A stretch of 64,000 nucleotides of DNA from Lachnospiraceae bacterium (GCA_017938145.1 JAGBCB010000019.1:1-64000); one strand, 5' to 3'. Positions 43,017 to 52,152 are shown, counted from the stretch's first letter. The notes: generated by a model from the sequence alone, not told the origin. A program made the numbers and translations.

Positions 43017-43045
43017 AAGGTTGTCCGAAAGGGCAACCTTTTTCT
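43017..43045 (+). terminator. Terminator between repeat RNA and toxin-like gene
   Basis: Ten-bp stem AAGGTTGTCC / GGGCAACCTT with a GAAA tetraloop, followed by TTTTT. Partial read-through would supply the downstream gene. Confidence 0.9.
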
Positions 43046-43062
43046 GTAGGAAGGAGAAGAAT

Positions 43063-43529
43063 ATGTTGAAGTTGGATTCCGTGATTTGAATTTCCTGCAT
43101 TTAACAGGAGTTAAATCACATTTATCAGCCCAATTATTTTACTCAAGTTGCATTGATAAAAAACTTTCTGAAAAGGACTTCGAATTTGATAAACAAGGAA
43201 AAGCACAACAAAAATTGTTAGTATTACCTTACCTTTCAGAGTTGCTATATAATAGTTGTATGATAGGAGAATTCATTAATAGTGGAATTTGTCTTAAAGC
43301 AGATTACTTTGTTGGTAATACAAAAGTAGTATTAAGCCTTGGATTTAAAAATGGTATCGGAACAGATTATCCGGTCACTTTATATAGGGAGGATGTTAGA
43401 AAACTTACGCACCCAACGAATCGGGTTTTGGCAATTTTCAAAAAAGAGTATAATCAAATGAAGTATTCTGGTTGTACATATTTGGCAAAAGGATATAAAG
43501 AATCGGATTTTGATTTAGAGAATAGGTAG
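43063..43529 (+). pseudogene. PBECR4-type small nuclease-like gene with a one-base frameshift near its start
   Basis: ATG at 43063 with AGGAAGGAG upstream stops after eight codons. Inserting one A in the run at 43069-43070 gives a continuous 155-aa frame beginning MLKVGFRDLNFLHLTGV and running to 43529. As it stands, the intact part is readable only from TTG at 43086. The protein resembles what I recall of PBECR4 (Barnase-EndoU-ColicinE5/D-RelE-like) nucleases: FLHLTGVKSHLSAQLFYSSC, KLSEKDFEF, VLSLGFKNG, RVLAIFKKE. Together with the upstream repeat RNA it may be an inactivated RNase toxin. A sequencing error is the alternative. Family call is moderate. Confidence 0.6.
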
Positions 43530-43586
43530 AAAAGTTGTTAAATGAATTAGGGAAACAGTGATTTAAAGGTATAATAATATGAATAT

Positions 43587-43623
43587 GAGAGGCAGTCTGT
43601 AGGTTCAGACTGCCTCTTTTTTA
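43587..43623 (+). terminator. Terminator after the toxin-like gene
   Basis: Stem AGAGGCAGTCTG / CAGACTGCCTCT followed by TTTTTT. Confidence 0.85.
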
Positions 43624-43662
43624 CTCTATTCGAAATGTATTACTAATCTCTATTTTTCTGCG

Positions 43663-44433
43663 TTATTTGAACTTAAACAAAAACGTCAACAGTGCAGGCA
43701 TATGACAGAAACTTCCCTCCAAACGGTACATAAGTTCACCGTTTTCTTCTTTTACGGTGAGTGGCAGTTTATCTAATGCATGCCTTGTTTCTTCTGCAGA
43801 TAAATTTGCATTGGAAGCGATGTTTTCTAAGGTTACATAAAGGTCAAAATCTTCAATGGTTAACTCATAGAGGGCATACATGGTCTTTAAAACATTAAGG
43901 TTAGAAAAACGCTCCATAGTTATAGATAATTCATACAACTGGGAATTGTTTGGCGTCTGAAATGCTTTGCCCAGAGAAAAGAATACGCTGTCAGCCATTC
44001 GTCCGGTGCTGCCTTCCGGTTCGGAGCAGACGGAAAGTCCCCAGGAGGAAATGATGTCGGTGGAGTAGTCCTTTTGCTGCCATGGGATAAATTTTTTGTA
44101 GCCGTCGGTAACGGCAATTTCGTGCAGAAGGGCAGCAAGGCGATAGGTATTTTCAAAGGATTCTTTCTCTGGAAGTGCTGAAAAGTAGTCTTTTATATTT
44201 AAGCAGATGTCGCCTAAACCCTTGGCAGAGCTGCAGCCAAGAAGCTCGTCCACAGAAACCTCAAAAAGTTCTGCGATGGCAGGGAGAAGCTGGATGTCCG
44301 GGCAGCACTGTCCGGATTCCCATTTGGAAACGGACTGGTTGGTAACGCCCAGGGCATTTGCCAACTGTTCCTGGGTAAGACCTTTCTGCTTTCTTAAAAA
44401 TGAGATTTGTTCGTGAAGTTTTATGGTATTCAT
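43663..44433 (-). CDS. XRE family transcriptional regulator
   Basis: 256 aa. N-terminal helix-turn-helix (residues about 10-65): LTQEQLANALGVTNQSVSKW with ESGQCCPDIQLLPAIAELFE, typical of Cro/cI-like repressors in clostridia. The following about 190 residues are helical with no recognised enzyme motif and probably sense a ligand or dimerise. Transcribed alone on the minus strand; target unknown. Confidence 0.85.
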   Translation of the reverse strand: MNTIKLHEQISFLRKQKGLTQEQLANALGVTNQSVSKWESGQCCPDIQLLPAIAELFEVSVDELLGCSSAKGLGDICLNIKDYFSALPEKESFENTYRLAALLHEIAVTDGYKKFIPWQQKDYSTDIISSWGLSVCSEPEGSTGRMADSVFFSLGKAFQTPNNSQLYELSITMERFSNLNVLKTMYALYELTIEDFDLYVTLENIASNANLSAEETRHALDKLPLTVKEENGELMYRLEGSFCHMPALLTFLFKFK

Positions 44434-44540
44434 GTTTGTTTTCCTTTCGTAAAGATACTGCTATATTAGGTTGTGTGTTGTAGCTACACCAATAGTTTAC
44501 GTGGAAAGGATGAAAAAGACAATAACGTATCAGTTTGAGA

Positions 44541-44584
44541 AAAGGAGCACAGTTCCAACTTACGGTTGGAAACACGCTCCTTTG
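44541..44584 (-). terminator. Terminator of the PF13679-type methyltransferase gene
   Basis: On the minus strand AAAGGAGCGTG...TTCCAACC-gtaa-GTTGGAA...GCTCCTTTTC: a two-part stem followed by T residues, 12 bp after the stop codon. Confidence 0.75.
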
Positions 44585-44595
44585 TGGTTTAGTAA

Positions 44596-45759
44596 TTAAT
44601 TCTTTAATAATTTGTACAACGTTGGTTCTGCATGTAGTAGCGTTAACGTCGGCTTTATTTCTTCCAAATTCTTTTGTAACTTTTCCTCGCTTGGCTTCTG
44701 CTTTCTTACGGCCCGGAGGAGAATATTCTTTGGGGTATGTTCCATGTCGATAAACTCTAAAATCTGGGTCTGATAACCTGCCGCTTCCAAAAGATTGCCA
44801 CGGATGGCATCAGTAAACAGGGCGGCGGTACGTTCCTTGATAAGACCGTATTTTAAGAGCGGGGAGAGCTCCTCGTTTTTTATCTGCTTGTTTAATTCAT
44901 GCTGGCAACAAGGCACGCTAAGAATTACGGAAGCGTCCCAACCAATGGCTTTTGCCAGGGCAAAATCGGTGGCGGTATCGCAGGCGTGCAGGGTTACTAC
45001 CATGTCTACCTGATTCATGCCTTCATAATCAGCAATGTCACCGTGAAGGAAGGTAAGTTCGGAATAACCAAGCTTTTCTGCCAGACGGTTACAGTTGGCG
45101 ATAACATCTTTCTTTAAGTCCAGACCGATAATCCGCACATCTCTGCCGTGAAGCACCTTTAAGAAGTGGTAAATTGCAAAGGTAAGGTAGGACTTGCCGC
45201 AGCCAAAATCCAAGATGGTAATGGTGCGGTCAGTCGGGAGAGCAGGAAGAATGTCCTGGACAAATTCCAGAAAGCGGTTAATCTGGCGGAATTTATCGTA
45301 TTTAGCTTTGGTAACGGCACCGTCCTTTGTCATGACGCCAAGCTCTACCAGAAACGGTACGGCGGTTCCTTCGTTTAAAACATAGTTTTTGGTACGGTTA
45401 TGGGACAGGGGAAGTTTTGGCATGGCATCTCCCTTTGCTTTTTTGCGGAGAACAGAAACGGCCCCCTTTTTGCTTACCAGAATCTGTACATCTTCACCCT
45501 GCAGGTGCAGCTGTGCCTGGCGGAACCGGTTTTCAAAATAAGCAGGGAAGAGTTCCCGAAGTTCTGTTAAGGTTACATTTTTATGAAAGGCCTGGGTTTT
45601 GGTAAATTCTTCAATTTGATACTGTACCTTGCCCTTGAGTTCCATCCGGCGGATTTTAATTTTGGTTAAGTTTTCGGTTTTCTCCGGATTGCTGATGGTG
45701 ATGTCCGAAAGAGTATCGGTAATCAGAGATTTTAAGTCCTGCAATGTTTTTGCGTCCAT
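44596..45759 (-). CDS. Class I SAM-dependent methyltransferase (PF13679-like)
   Basis: 387 aa. The first about 170 residues are an accessory domain. The methyltransferase core has motif I ILDFGCGKSYLTFAIYHFL, IIGLDLKKDVI, LHGDIADY, then VVTLHACDTATDFAL and ILSVPCCQHELN. The CDTATD and PCCQHEL signatures are those of the methyltransferase-32 family (relatives of METTL25/GSTCD), suspected to act on RNA, with no firmly known substrate here. ATG at 45759; divergent from the fatty-acid operon with a 280-bp shared control region. Confidence 0.82.
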   Translation of the reverse strand: MDAKTLQDLKSLITDTLSDITISNPEKTENLTKIKIRRMELKGKVQYQIEEFTKTQAFHKNVTLTELRELFPAYFENRFRQAQLHLQGEDVQILVSKKGAVSVLRKKAKGDAMPKLPLSHNRTKNYVLNEGTAVPFLVELGVMTKDGAVTKAKYDKFRQINRFLEFVQDILPALPTDRTITILDFGCGKSYLTFAIYHFLKVLHGRDVRIIGLDLKKDVIANCNRLAEKLGYSELTFLHGDIADYEGMNQVDMVVTLHACDTATDFALAKAIGWDASVILSVPCCQHELNKQIKNEELSPLLKYGLIKERTAALFTDAIRGNLLEAAGYQTQILEFIDMEHTPKNILLRAVRKQKPSEEKLQKNLEEIKPTLTLLHAEPTLYKLLKN

Positions 45760-45911
45760 GTCTATTTGATCCCTCGTTTCTTAAAGTCGTCTTTTACATA
45801 AGGCGTTCTTAGGCGATATCATCATATATCTTGTAGTAGATGTTTCTTACTGTCCACAACATAGTTTATCAGATATTCCGTAAAAAAGATATAATTTTTT
45901 TCAAAAAACGC

Positions 45912-45940
45912 TTGACATAGTTAACAAAGTAAACTATTAT
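45912..45940 (+). promoter_or_regulatory. Promoter of the fatty-acid synthesis operon
   Basis: TTGACA at 45912-45917, exactly 17 bp, TATTAT at 45935-45940. The spacer contains an inverted repeat TAGTT(aacaaagta)AACTA that spans 45918-45936, so a repressor bound there would block polymerase. Confidence 0.8.
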
Positions 45941-45944
45941 ATGC

Positions 45945-45984
45945 TCAGATATTTTAGTTAAAAATATTTAAGTAAAATATCTGA
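45945..45984 (+). promoter_or_regulatory. 40-bp near-perfect palindrome at the fab transcription start
   Basis: Half-sites TCAGATATTTTA (45945-45956) and TAAAATATCTGA (45973-45984) are exact inverted repeats, and 18 of 20 pairs match over the full length. It begins five bases after the -10 box and would cover the start site. The MarR/FabT-like protein encoded in this operon is the natural candidate to bind it (inference). Lacking a T run, it is unlikely to be a terminator. Confidence 0.6.
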
Positions 45985-46039
45985 AACAGTTGTAACAAAA
46001 TTGTAACAATTAAAGGAAAAGAAAAGGAGACTAACAACT

Positions 46040-46267
46040 ATGACATTCGAAAAGGTAAAAGAAATTATTGTTGACACATTAAGCTGTGATGAGGCAAAGG
46101 TTACATTAGGTGCTTCCTTAACAGAAGATTTAGGTGCGGATTCCTTAGACGCTGTAGAGCTTAACATGTCTTTAGAAGAATCGTTTGAGATCAGCATCCC
46201 GGATGAGAAACTTGCTAATTTCAAGACAGTACAGGATATCGTTACATACATCGAGAATAATAAGTAA
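46040..46267 (+). CDS. acpP: Acyl carrier protein
   Basis: 75 aa, acidic, four-helix carrier of growing acyl chains. The phosphopantetheine attachment Ser lies in LGADSLDAVEL (residues 31-41). ATG at 46040 has AAAAGGAG upstream. First gene of the fatty-acid synthesis operon, 13 bp before fabH. Confidence 0.97.
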   Translation: MTFEKVKEIIVDTLSCDEAKVTLGASLTEDLGADSLDAVELNMSLEESFEISIPDEKLANFKTVQDIVTYIENNK

Positions 46268-46280
46268 ATTTGAGGATATT

Positions 46281-47219
46281 ATGGACGCAATACAAATTAT
46301 AGCAACGGGGAAGGCACTTCCGAAGAAGCTGGTCACCAACGATGATATGAGTAAAATTGTGGACACCAGTGATGAGTGGATTTCCACCAGAACCGGTATT
46401 AAGCAAAGATATTTTTGCGACGGGGAACAGAACTGGGAGCTGGCATTCCGGGCAGCGACAGAAGCTTTAAACAAAGGCAACATTGAAAAAGAGCAGATTG
46501 GTGCGGTAATTGTGGGTACCGGTACTCCGGACTACATAATGCCTTCCATGGCTTGTATTTTGCAGGAAGAGTTAGGGCTTCCAAGTGACATTCCGGCCTT
46601 TGATATCAATGCAGCATGTTCCGGTTTTATTTACGCTCTGCGGGTGGCAGGCTCCCTGCTTCAGGACGAAGCCAGACCATATGCATTGGTTATCGGCAGT
46701 GAACAATTGTCCACCAGGGCCGACATGACGGACCGCAGCATTTGTGTGCTTTTTGGTGACGGCGCCGGAGCAGCAATTATTAAACGCAATCCGGAGAAGA
46801 AGTTTTACGGTGTTTGGGGAACGGAAGGAAACCGTGCAGCCCTCGGCTGTCGTGGTCATCTTACCGGAAGCCCATATATTTACATGGACGGTCAGACGGT
46901 ATTCCGATTTGCCACCCAGTATATGACAAATGCCGCAAAGAAGGTGCTGGAGCTGGCGGGCTTCACCATGGATGATATCGACTACGTGCTTTGCCATCAG
47001 GCAAATGAGCGTATTATCGATTATGTCCGCAAACAGTTTAAGGCTCCTGAGGAAAAATTCTTTAAAATCATACAGAAATACGGTAACACCTCGGCAGCAA
47101 GTATTCCGCTTGGTTTAGCAGAAATGGATGAACAGGGCTTGCTGATACCTGGTAAAAAGATTATCATCGTAGGCTTTGACGCAGGCTTTACTTGGGGCAG
47201 TATGTTATTGGAATTTTAA
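46281..47219 (+). CDS. fabH: 3-oxoacyl-ACP synthase III
   Basis: 312 aa from ATG at 46281 (TTGAGGA upstream). FabH condenses acetyl-CoA with malonyl-ACP to start fatty-acid synthesis. The catalytic Cys is in AACSGFIYALRVA, the His in LCHQANERIID and the Asn in KYGNTSAASIPL, giving the Cys-His-Asn triad. Second gene of the operon. Confidence 0.97.
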   Translation: MDAIQIIATGKALPKKLVTNDDMSKIVDTSDEWISTRTGIKQRYFCDGEQNWELAFRAATEALNKGNIEKEQIGAVIVGTGTPDYIMPSMACILQEELGLPSDIPAFDINAACSGFIYALRVAGSLLQDEARPYALVIGSEQLSTRADMTDRSICVLFGDGAGAAIIKRNPEKKFYGVWGTEGNRAALGCRGHLTGSPYIYMDGQTVFRFATQYMTNAAKKVLELAGFTMDDIDYVLCHQANERIIDYVRKQFKAPEEKFFKIIQKYGNTSAASIPLGLAEMDEQGLLIPGKKIIIVGFDAGFTWGSMLLEF

Positions 47220-47239
47220 TGGGAAACAAGGAGAAAAAT

Positions 47240-47281
47240 CCTCTGCCCGCGTAAGCGGGCGGGCATTTCACTCCGTGAAAC
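47240..47281 (+). other. Intra-operon hairpins between fabH and fabK
   Basis: GCCCGC-gtaa-GCGGGC (47246-47261) and TTTCAC-tcc-GTGAAA (47267-47281) lie in the 74-bp gap, directly before the AAGGAGG of fabK. With no T run they look like mRNA processing or stability elements. Confidence 0.5.
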
Positions 47282-47293
47282 AAGGAGGATTAC

Positions 47294-48226
47294 ATGAGAA
47301 TAGACAAAAAGCTGGGAATCCGCTATCCGTTAATTCAGGGCGGTATGGCCAACATTGCCACCGGTGAATTTGCGGCAGCGGTTTCCAACGCAGGTGCTTT
47401 GGGCCTGATCGGTGCGGGCGGATGGACGGCAGAGCAGGTGGAGGAACAAATTGCCATCTGCAAGAAATTAACCAACAAGCCTTTTGGCGTAAACTTAATG
47501 CTGATGAATCCGCAGGCGGCGCAGATTGCAGATTTACTTGCCCATGAAAAGATTGCGGTTATTACTACCGGTGCAGGAAATCCGGCGCCATACATGGCAG
47601 CCTGGAAAGAAAACGGCAGCCTTGTTATGCCGGTTATGACAAGTACTTTAATCGCCAAGCGTTTAGAGGCAGCAGGTGCGGATTATATCATTGCAGAAGG
47701 TACCGAAAGCGGCGGCCATGTGGGTGAAATGACAACCATGGCAATGATTCCGCAGATGGTGGACGCCTTAAACATTCCGGTTATCGCAGCCGGCGGCATT
47801 GCAGACGGCAGACAGGTTCTGGCGGCATTTGCCTTGGGTGCCAGCGGTGTCCAGGTGGGTACCTGCCTTCTTGCAAGCCGTGAGTGTCCGATTCATGACA
47901 ATTATAAAGAGGCTGTGATTAAGGCAAAGGACAATGATACTATCGTTACCGGACGTATTGGCGGCACCCCGGTCCGTATTTTAAAGAACCAGATGGCAAG
48001 GGAATATGTAAAGCGGGAAAAAGAAGGCGCTGACAAAATGGAACTGGAGAACTTTACCCTTGGTTCGCTGCGCAGAGCGGTATTTGACGGAGATACCAAG
48101 ACCGGTTCCTTAATGGCAGGTCAGGTGTCCGGGCAGTTAAAGGAAATACGCAGTTTAGAAGAAATCTTTGCAGACATGTTTGATGGAGCAAAGAAGACCT
48201 ATCATCAGTTAAATGAAAATTTTTAA
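47294..48226 (+). CDS. fabK: Enoyl-ACP reductase II (FMN-dependent)
   Basis: 310 aa, nitronate monooxygenase/FabK fold: GIRYPLIQGGMANIATGEFA near the start, the glycine-rich FMN-binding segments GTESGGHVGEMTT and IPVIAAGGIADGRQV, and GASGVQVGTCLLAS. FabK performs the last reduction of each elongation cycle and replaces FabI in many Firmicutes; it gives natural triclosan tolerance. Strong AAGGAGG ribosome site. Confidence 0.95.
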   Translation: MRIDKKLGIRYPLIQGGMANIATGEFAAAVSNAGALGLIGAGGWTAEQVEEQIAICKKLTNKPFGVNLMLMNPQAAQIADLLAHEKIAVITTGAGNPAPYMAAWKENGSLVMPVMTSTLIAKRLEAAGADYIIAEGTESGGHVGEMTTMAMIPQMVDALNIPVIAAGGIADGRQVLAAFALGASGVQVGTCLLASRECPIHDNYKEAVIKAKDNDTIVTGRIGGTPVRILKNQMAREYVKREKEGADKMELENFTLGSLRRAVFDGDTKTGSLMAGQVSGQLKEIRSLEEIFADMFDGAKKTYHQLNENF

Positions 48227-48286
48227 CTGATATGCGTGCGAAATCCCGTATGGGAGAACAGGAGAATAACAAATAGGAGAATTAAA

Positions 48287-49225
48287 ATGAAATTAGCATT
48301 TTTATTCGCAGGTCAGGGCAGCCAAAAGGCCGGCATGGGCAAGGATTTCTATGAAAACCGTCCGGAATTTGCCAAAATTTTGGATGCCGTAAACCTGGAT
48401 TTTGATATAAAGGATTTAATGTTTAACGGTCCGGAGGAACAGTTGTCACAAACCCGTTATACACAGCCTTGTATGGCAGCCTTTGCTGCCGGAGTGACGG
48501 CGATGCTGACAAAGGAAGGCATTACTCCGGATTATGTAGCGGGGCTGAGCCTTGGCGAATACAGCGCCCTGCACGCTGCAGGCGTGTTTGACGCGAAAAC
48601 TCTGGTGGAACTGGTGGCATTCCGCGGTAAGGCCATGGAAGAGGCTGCTAAGGGGATTGAGTGTAAAATGAGCGCAGTTATGGGAATGGAAAGCGAGGCA
48701 TTGCTGGAAATCTGCGAAAAAGCCTGCACACAGACCGGTAAGTATGTAACCGTATCTAATTTTAACTGTACCGGACAGTATGTTATCTGCGGTGAGGAAG
48801 AAGCAGTGGCTGTAGCGGAAGTACTGGTCAAGGAAGCCGGCGCAAAACGTTCCATGCCGTTAAAGGTAAGCGGCCCGTTCCATACAAAGTTTATGCAGCC
48901 TGCCGGAGCAGCACTGGAGCAGAAATTTAAGGAAATTTCCTTCGGAGAAATGAAGATTCCGGTGATTTTCAATACACTGGCGGATGAGCTTCCTGCAGAT
49001 AAAGCGATAGAAGAATTGTTGGTACAGCAGGTACAAAGCAGCATTTACATGGAGGATACCATAAAGCTTTTAGCGGCAAAGGGTGTAGATACCATTGTGG
49101 AAATCGGTCCGGGCAAGGTACTCAGCGGATTTATTAAGAGAACAGCACCGGAGATGACTTCCTATGCTGTGGAAGATATGGTTAGCTTAGAGGCAACATT
49201 AGATGCATTAAAGGGCAATTACTAA
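48287..49225 (+). CDS. fabD: Malonyl-CoA:ACP transacylase
   Basis: 312 aa from ATG at 48287 (AATAGGAGAATTAAA upstream; an in-frame ATG at 48236 lacks a site). FabD moves malonyl from CoA to ACP. FLFAGQGSQKAGMG opens the protein, the nucleophile Ser is in GLSLGEYSALHAAG, and the catalytic His is in KVSGPFHTKFM. Confidence 0.96.
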   Translation: MKLAFLFAGQGSQKAGMGKDFYENRPEFAKILDAVNLDFDIKDLMFNGPEEQLSQTRYTQPCMAAFAAGVTAMLTKEGITPDYVAGLSLGEYSALHAAGVFDAKTLVELVAFRGKAMEEAAKGIECKMSAVMGMESEALLEICEKACTQTGKYVTVSNFNCTGQYVICGEEEAVAVAEVLVKEAGAKRSMPLKVSGPFHTKFMQPAGAALEQKFKEISFGEMKIPVIFNTLADELPADKAIEELLVQQVQSSIYMEDTIKLLAAKGVDTIVEIGPGKVLSGFIKRTAPEMTSYAVEDMVSLEATLDALKGNY

Positions 49226-49259
49226 TTGGGATAGGCGATAAGCCGAAGGAGAATAACAA

Positions 49260-50003
49260 ATGGATTTAACAGGAAAAGGTGCCCTTGTTACCGGTGCAAG
49301 CCGTGGTATCGGCAGAGCCATTGCGGTGGCTCTTGCAAAGGCCGGTGCGGATGTGGCAATCAATTATGCTGGCAATGAAGAAGCGGCAAAAAAGACGGAA
49401 GAACTCTGTGCTGCTTATGGCGTAAATACCCTGGTTATCAAGGCAGACGTGGCAAATGCAGAGGAATGCAAGACCATGATTGATTGTGTGAAGGAGCACT
49501 TTGGAAAAATTGATATTTTAGTCAACAATGCGGGTATTACAAAAGATAAGTTGATGCTTGGAATGACAGAGGCGGATTTTATGGATGTCATCAACACCAA
49601 CTTGAAGGGTTCTTTCCTTTGCATGCAGATGGTATCCAAGCTGATGATTAAGCAACGGTACGGAAGAATTATTAATTTAAGCAGTGTAGTAGGTCTTCAC
49701 GGAAATGCGGGTCAGGTGAATTATGCGGCAAGTAAAGCCGGTGTTATCGGTATGACCAAGTCAGCGGCAAAGGAACTGGCATCCAGAAATATTACAGTAA
49801 ATGCAGTGGCACCGGGCATGATTGAAACGGATATGACCGCTGTAATTTCGGAAAAGGCAAAGGAAGCGATGCTGGGAAGTATCCCTGCGGCAAGAGCCGG
49901 AAAACCGGAAGAAATTGCGGATGCGGTGGCTTTTCTCGCTTCTGACAGGGCGGCATATATTACCGGACAGGTAATCAGTGTAGACGGAGGTATGGGCATA
50001 TGA
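49260..50003 (+). CDS. fabG: 3-oxoacyl-ACP reductase
   Basis: 247 aa classical short-chain dehydrogenase. NADPH-binding [25 protein letters not shown], active-site Ser in [12 protein letters not shown] and Tyr-x3-Lys in [12 protein letters not shown]. It reduces 3-oxoacyl-ACP. The stop overlaps the fabF start by 4 bp. Confidence 0.97.
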   Translation: MDLTGKGALVTGASRGIGRAIAVALAKAGADVAINYAGNEEAAKKTEELCAAYGVNTLVIKADVANAEECKTMIDCVKEHFGKIDILVNNAGITKDKLMLGMTEADFMDVINTNLKGSFLCMQMVSKLMIKQRYGRIINLSSVVGLHGNAGQVNYAASKAGVIGMTKSAAKELASRNITVNAVAPGMIETDMTAVISEKAKEAMLGSIPAARAGKPEEIADAVAFLASDRAAYITGQVISVDGGMGI

Positions 50004-51235
50004 GACGAGTAGTGATTACAGGTCTTGGTGCGGTAACACCAATCGGAAATACCGTACAGGAGACCTGGGAAAATGTAAAGGCCGGCAAGTGCGGTATTGA
50101 TAAGATTACCCATTATGATATTACCGACCGTAAGGTGGTGGTAGCCGGTGAAGTAAAGAACTTGGAGTTGGAAAGCTTCATTGATAAGAAAGAGCTCCGT
50201 AAAATGGATAAGTTCACCGCCTTTGGTTTGATTGCAGCCAGGGAAGCAGTGCAGGACGCAGGCATTTCCTTTGAGGCTGATTCTGACCGCTGCGGGGCTA
50301 TTATTTCCAGCGGTATCGGCGGTCTGCAGACCATTGCGGAAGGGCAGGATGCCGGCAGAAGCAAGGGCTTTGACCGGGTTACCCCGTATTTTATTCCGTC
50401 CTGCATCGGAAATATGGCAGCGGGACGAATTGCCATCGAACATGGTCTTCGGGGAATGTGCAGTAATGTGGTAACTGCCTGTGCCAGCGGAACAAATGCG
50501 GTGGGGGACGGTTTCCGTCATATCCGTGACGGATATGCAGAAGTAATGCTCTGCGGCGGTGCGGAAGCAAGTATCACAGAGCTTGGCGTGGGTGCCTTTA
50601 CTTCTCTTGGCGCTTTATCCAGGGCAGAAAATCCGATGAGAGCCTCCATTCCTTTTGACAAGGAGCGCAGCGGTTTTGTTATGGGTGAAGGTGCAGCTGT
50701 GTTGGTTCTGGAGGAATTAGAGCATGCCAAGGCCCGTGGCGCAAAGATTTATGCGGAAGTTATGGGTTATGGTACCAACTGTGATGCTCATCATATTACT
50801 GCTCCGTTAGAAGACGGCAGTGGTGCGGCAAAGTGCATGCAGCTTGCTCTTGCAGACGGAGGCGTAAGGCCGGAGCAGATTCAGTACATCAACGCCCACG
50901 GTACATCTACTCCTTTAAACGACAAGGGAGAAACCAGAGCGGTAAAGCTTGCCTTTGGCGACCACGCAAAGAAACTGATGATGAGTTCCACCAAGTCCAT
51001 GACAGGGCATTTACTGGGGGCAAGCGGTGCAGTGGAGGCTTTGGTAACAGCCCTGGCGGTACAGAATAATTTCGCACCGGCAACTATTAACTATCAGGTG
51101 CCGGATGAAGAATGTGATTTGGATATTGTACCAAACGTTGGAAGAAATGTGGAAATTGAGTATGCAATGTCCAATTCCCTGGGGTTTGGCGGCCATAACG
51201 CAACCATTATTGTAAAGAAATACAAGGAGGATTAG
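50000..51235 (+). CDS. fabF: 3-oxoacyl-ACP synthase II
   Basis: 411 aa condensing enzyme for elongation. Catalytic Cys in [13 protein letters not shown], His in [15 protein letters not shown], and Lys/His in [17 protein letters not shown]. Overlaps fabG by ATGA; fabZ starts one base after its stop. Confidence 0.97.
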   Translation: MRRVVITGLGAVTPIGNTVQETWENVKAGKCGIDKITHYDITDRKVVVAGEVKNLELESFIDKKELRKMDKFTAFGLIAAREAVQDAGISFEADSDRCGAIISSGIGGLQTIAEGQDAGRSKGFDRVTPYFIPSCIGNMAAGRIAIEHGLRGMCSNVVTACASGTNAVGDGFRHIRDGYAEVMLCGGAEASITELGVGAFTSLGALSRAENPMRASIPFDKERSGFVMGEGAAVLVLEELEHAKARGAKIYAEVMGYGTNCDAHHITAPLEDGSGAAKCMQLALADGGVRPEQIQYINAHGTSTPLNDKGETRAVKLAFGDHAKKLMMSSTKSMTGHLLGASGAVEALVTALAVQNNFAPATINYQVPDEECDLDIVPNVGRNVEIEYAMSNSLGFGGHNATIIVKKYKED

Positions 51236-51236
51236 C

Positions 51237-51662
51237 ATGCAGTTAAATTCCAACGAAATCCAGCAGATTCTGCCACACCGGTATCCGTTTTTATTGGTGG
51301 ATAAAATTGTGGAGCTGGAGCCGGGAAAAACAGCAAAGGGTATCAAGTGTGTTTCTGCCAATGAAATGCAGTTTATGGGGCATTTTCCGCAGATGCACGT
51401 GATGCCGGGAGTACTGATTATTGAAGCATTGGCCCAGACCGGGGCATGTGCCATTCTTTGTGAGGAAGAAAACAAAGGAAGAATCGCCTTTTTTGGCGGC
51501 ATCAAGAACGCCAGATTCCGCAAACAGGTGGTACCGGGAGATGTTTTGGAACTCAGCTGTGAGATTATCTCAAGGCGCGGACCGGTGGGAATCGGAAAGG
51601 CAACAGCCACCGTGGATGGAAAAATTGCGGTTACCGCAGAATTAACCTTTGCAATTCAGTAA
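51237..51662 (+). CDS. fabZ: 3-hydroxyacyl-ACP dehydratase
   Basis: 141 aa hot-dog fold. [13 protein letters not shown] and the catalytic [20 protein letters not shown] (His and Glu) identify it. It removes water from 3-hydroxyacyl-ACP. AAGGAGG lies before the start. In many clostridia accB or accC sits next to it, but here a regulator follows. Confidence 0.96.
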   Translation: MQLNSNEIQQILPHRYPFLLVDKIVELEPGKTAKGIKCVSANEMQFMGHFPQMHVMPGVLIIEALAQTGACAILCEEENKGRIAFFGGIKNARFRKQVVPGDVLELSCEIISRRGPVGIGKATATVDGKIAVTAELTFAIQ

Positions 51663-51714
51663 AACTAGTTGTAACATAGAAGTATCAAGTACAATTAGAA
51701 AAGGTGGTAAAACT

Positions 51715-52152
51715 ATGATAGAGGAAGCTTTTATTCAGGTGTATACAAAGTTTAAATTACATTTTTACAAATCTTTATTTGAGAAAATCCAGCAGAGGGA
51801 AACTTCCCTGACTACGGTGGAAACTTATTGCATCGAAATTATTCATGCTATGGGCAAGCCAACCATCGGAGAGTTTGCTTCCTTTATTCAGATTTCTTCG
51901 CCGAATGCGGCATATAAGGTGAATTCCCTGATTAAAAAGGGTTATGTGCGTAAGGTGCAGTCCGAAGATGACAAGAGGGAATATCATCTGGAAGTAACAG
52001 ATAAGTATTTTGATTATTATAACATGAACGCAGTGTATGTACGTAAGGTAACCGAACGCATGCGAGAGCGTTTTTCTAAGGAAGAGCTGGAAGTACTTGA
52101 TAAGGTTCTTTCTGTCATGAGCACGGAACTCATGCCGGAGGTTAAAATATAA
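51715..52152 (+). CDS. fabT: MarR family regulator, FabT-like
   Basis: 145 aa from ATG at 51715, preceded by AAAGGTGGTAAAACT. Winged helix-turn-helix: KPTIGEFASFIQISSPNAAY for the helix-turn-helix and VRKVQSEDDKREYHLEVTDK for the wing. Its position inside the fab operon marks it as FabT-like, a repressor that uses long-chain acyl-ACP as co-repressor. FabT is more often at the head of such operons; here it sits between fabZ and accDA. The palindromes at the acpP promoter are its likely sites (inference). Confidence 0.82.
   Translation: MIEEAFIQVYTKFKLHFYKSLFEKIQQRETSLTTVETYCIEIIHAMGKPTIGEFASFIQISSPNAAYKVNSLIKKGYVRKVQSEDDKREYHLEVTDKYFDYYNMNAVYVRKVTERMRERFSKEELEVLDKVLSVMSTELMPEVKI

Larger units (their letters stand above)
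42849..43045 (+). ncRNA. Candidate repeat RNA (type III antitoxin-like)
   Basis: About 200 nt between a consensus promoter and an intrinsic terminator, with no reading frame. Three degenerate direct repeats start at 42869, 42921 and 42975 (period 52-54 nt). Each begins CAGGT, has a small hairpin (GGTG/CACC, GTTG/CAAC, GTTG/CAAC) ending 16 nt in, and then an A-run (AAAAATC, AAAAACTC, AAAAATC). The hairpin arms change together between copies, which supports a conserved RNA fold. Promoter, repeats, terminator and then a small toxin-like gene is the plan of type III toxin-antitoxin loci. I cannot confirm a family match. Confidence 0.65.

Noticed and set aside
42810-43100. 96-codon minus-strand reading frame over the repeat RNA
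   Set aside because: The opposite strand has a consensus promoter, repeats and a terminator; the minus frame has no start signals and no recognisable product.
44596-45759. Assignment of the PF13679-like methyltransferase to the fatty-acid operon
   Set aside because: It is divergently transcribed with its own terminator and has no known link to lipid synthesis.
45945-45984. Intrinsic terminator between promoter and acpP
   Set aside because: The palindrome is AT-rich, has no T run after it, and starts at the transcription start site, so an operator is more likely.
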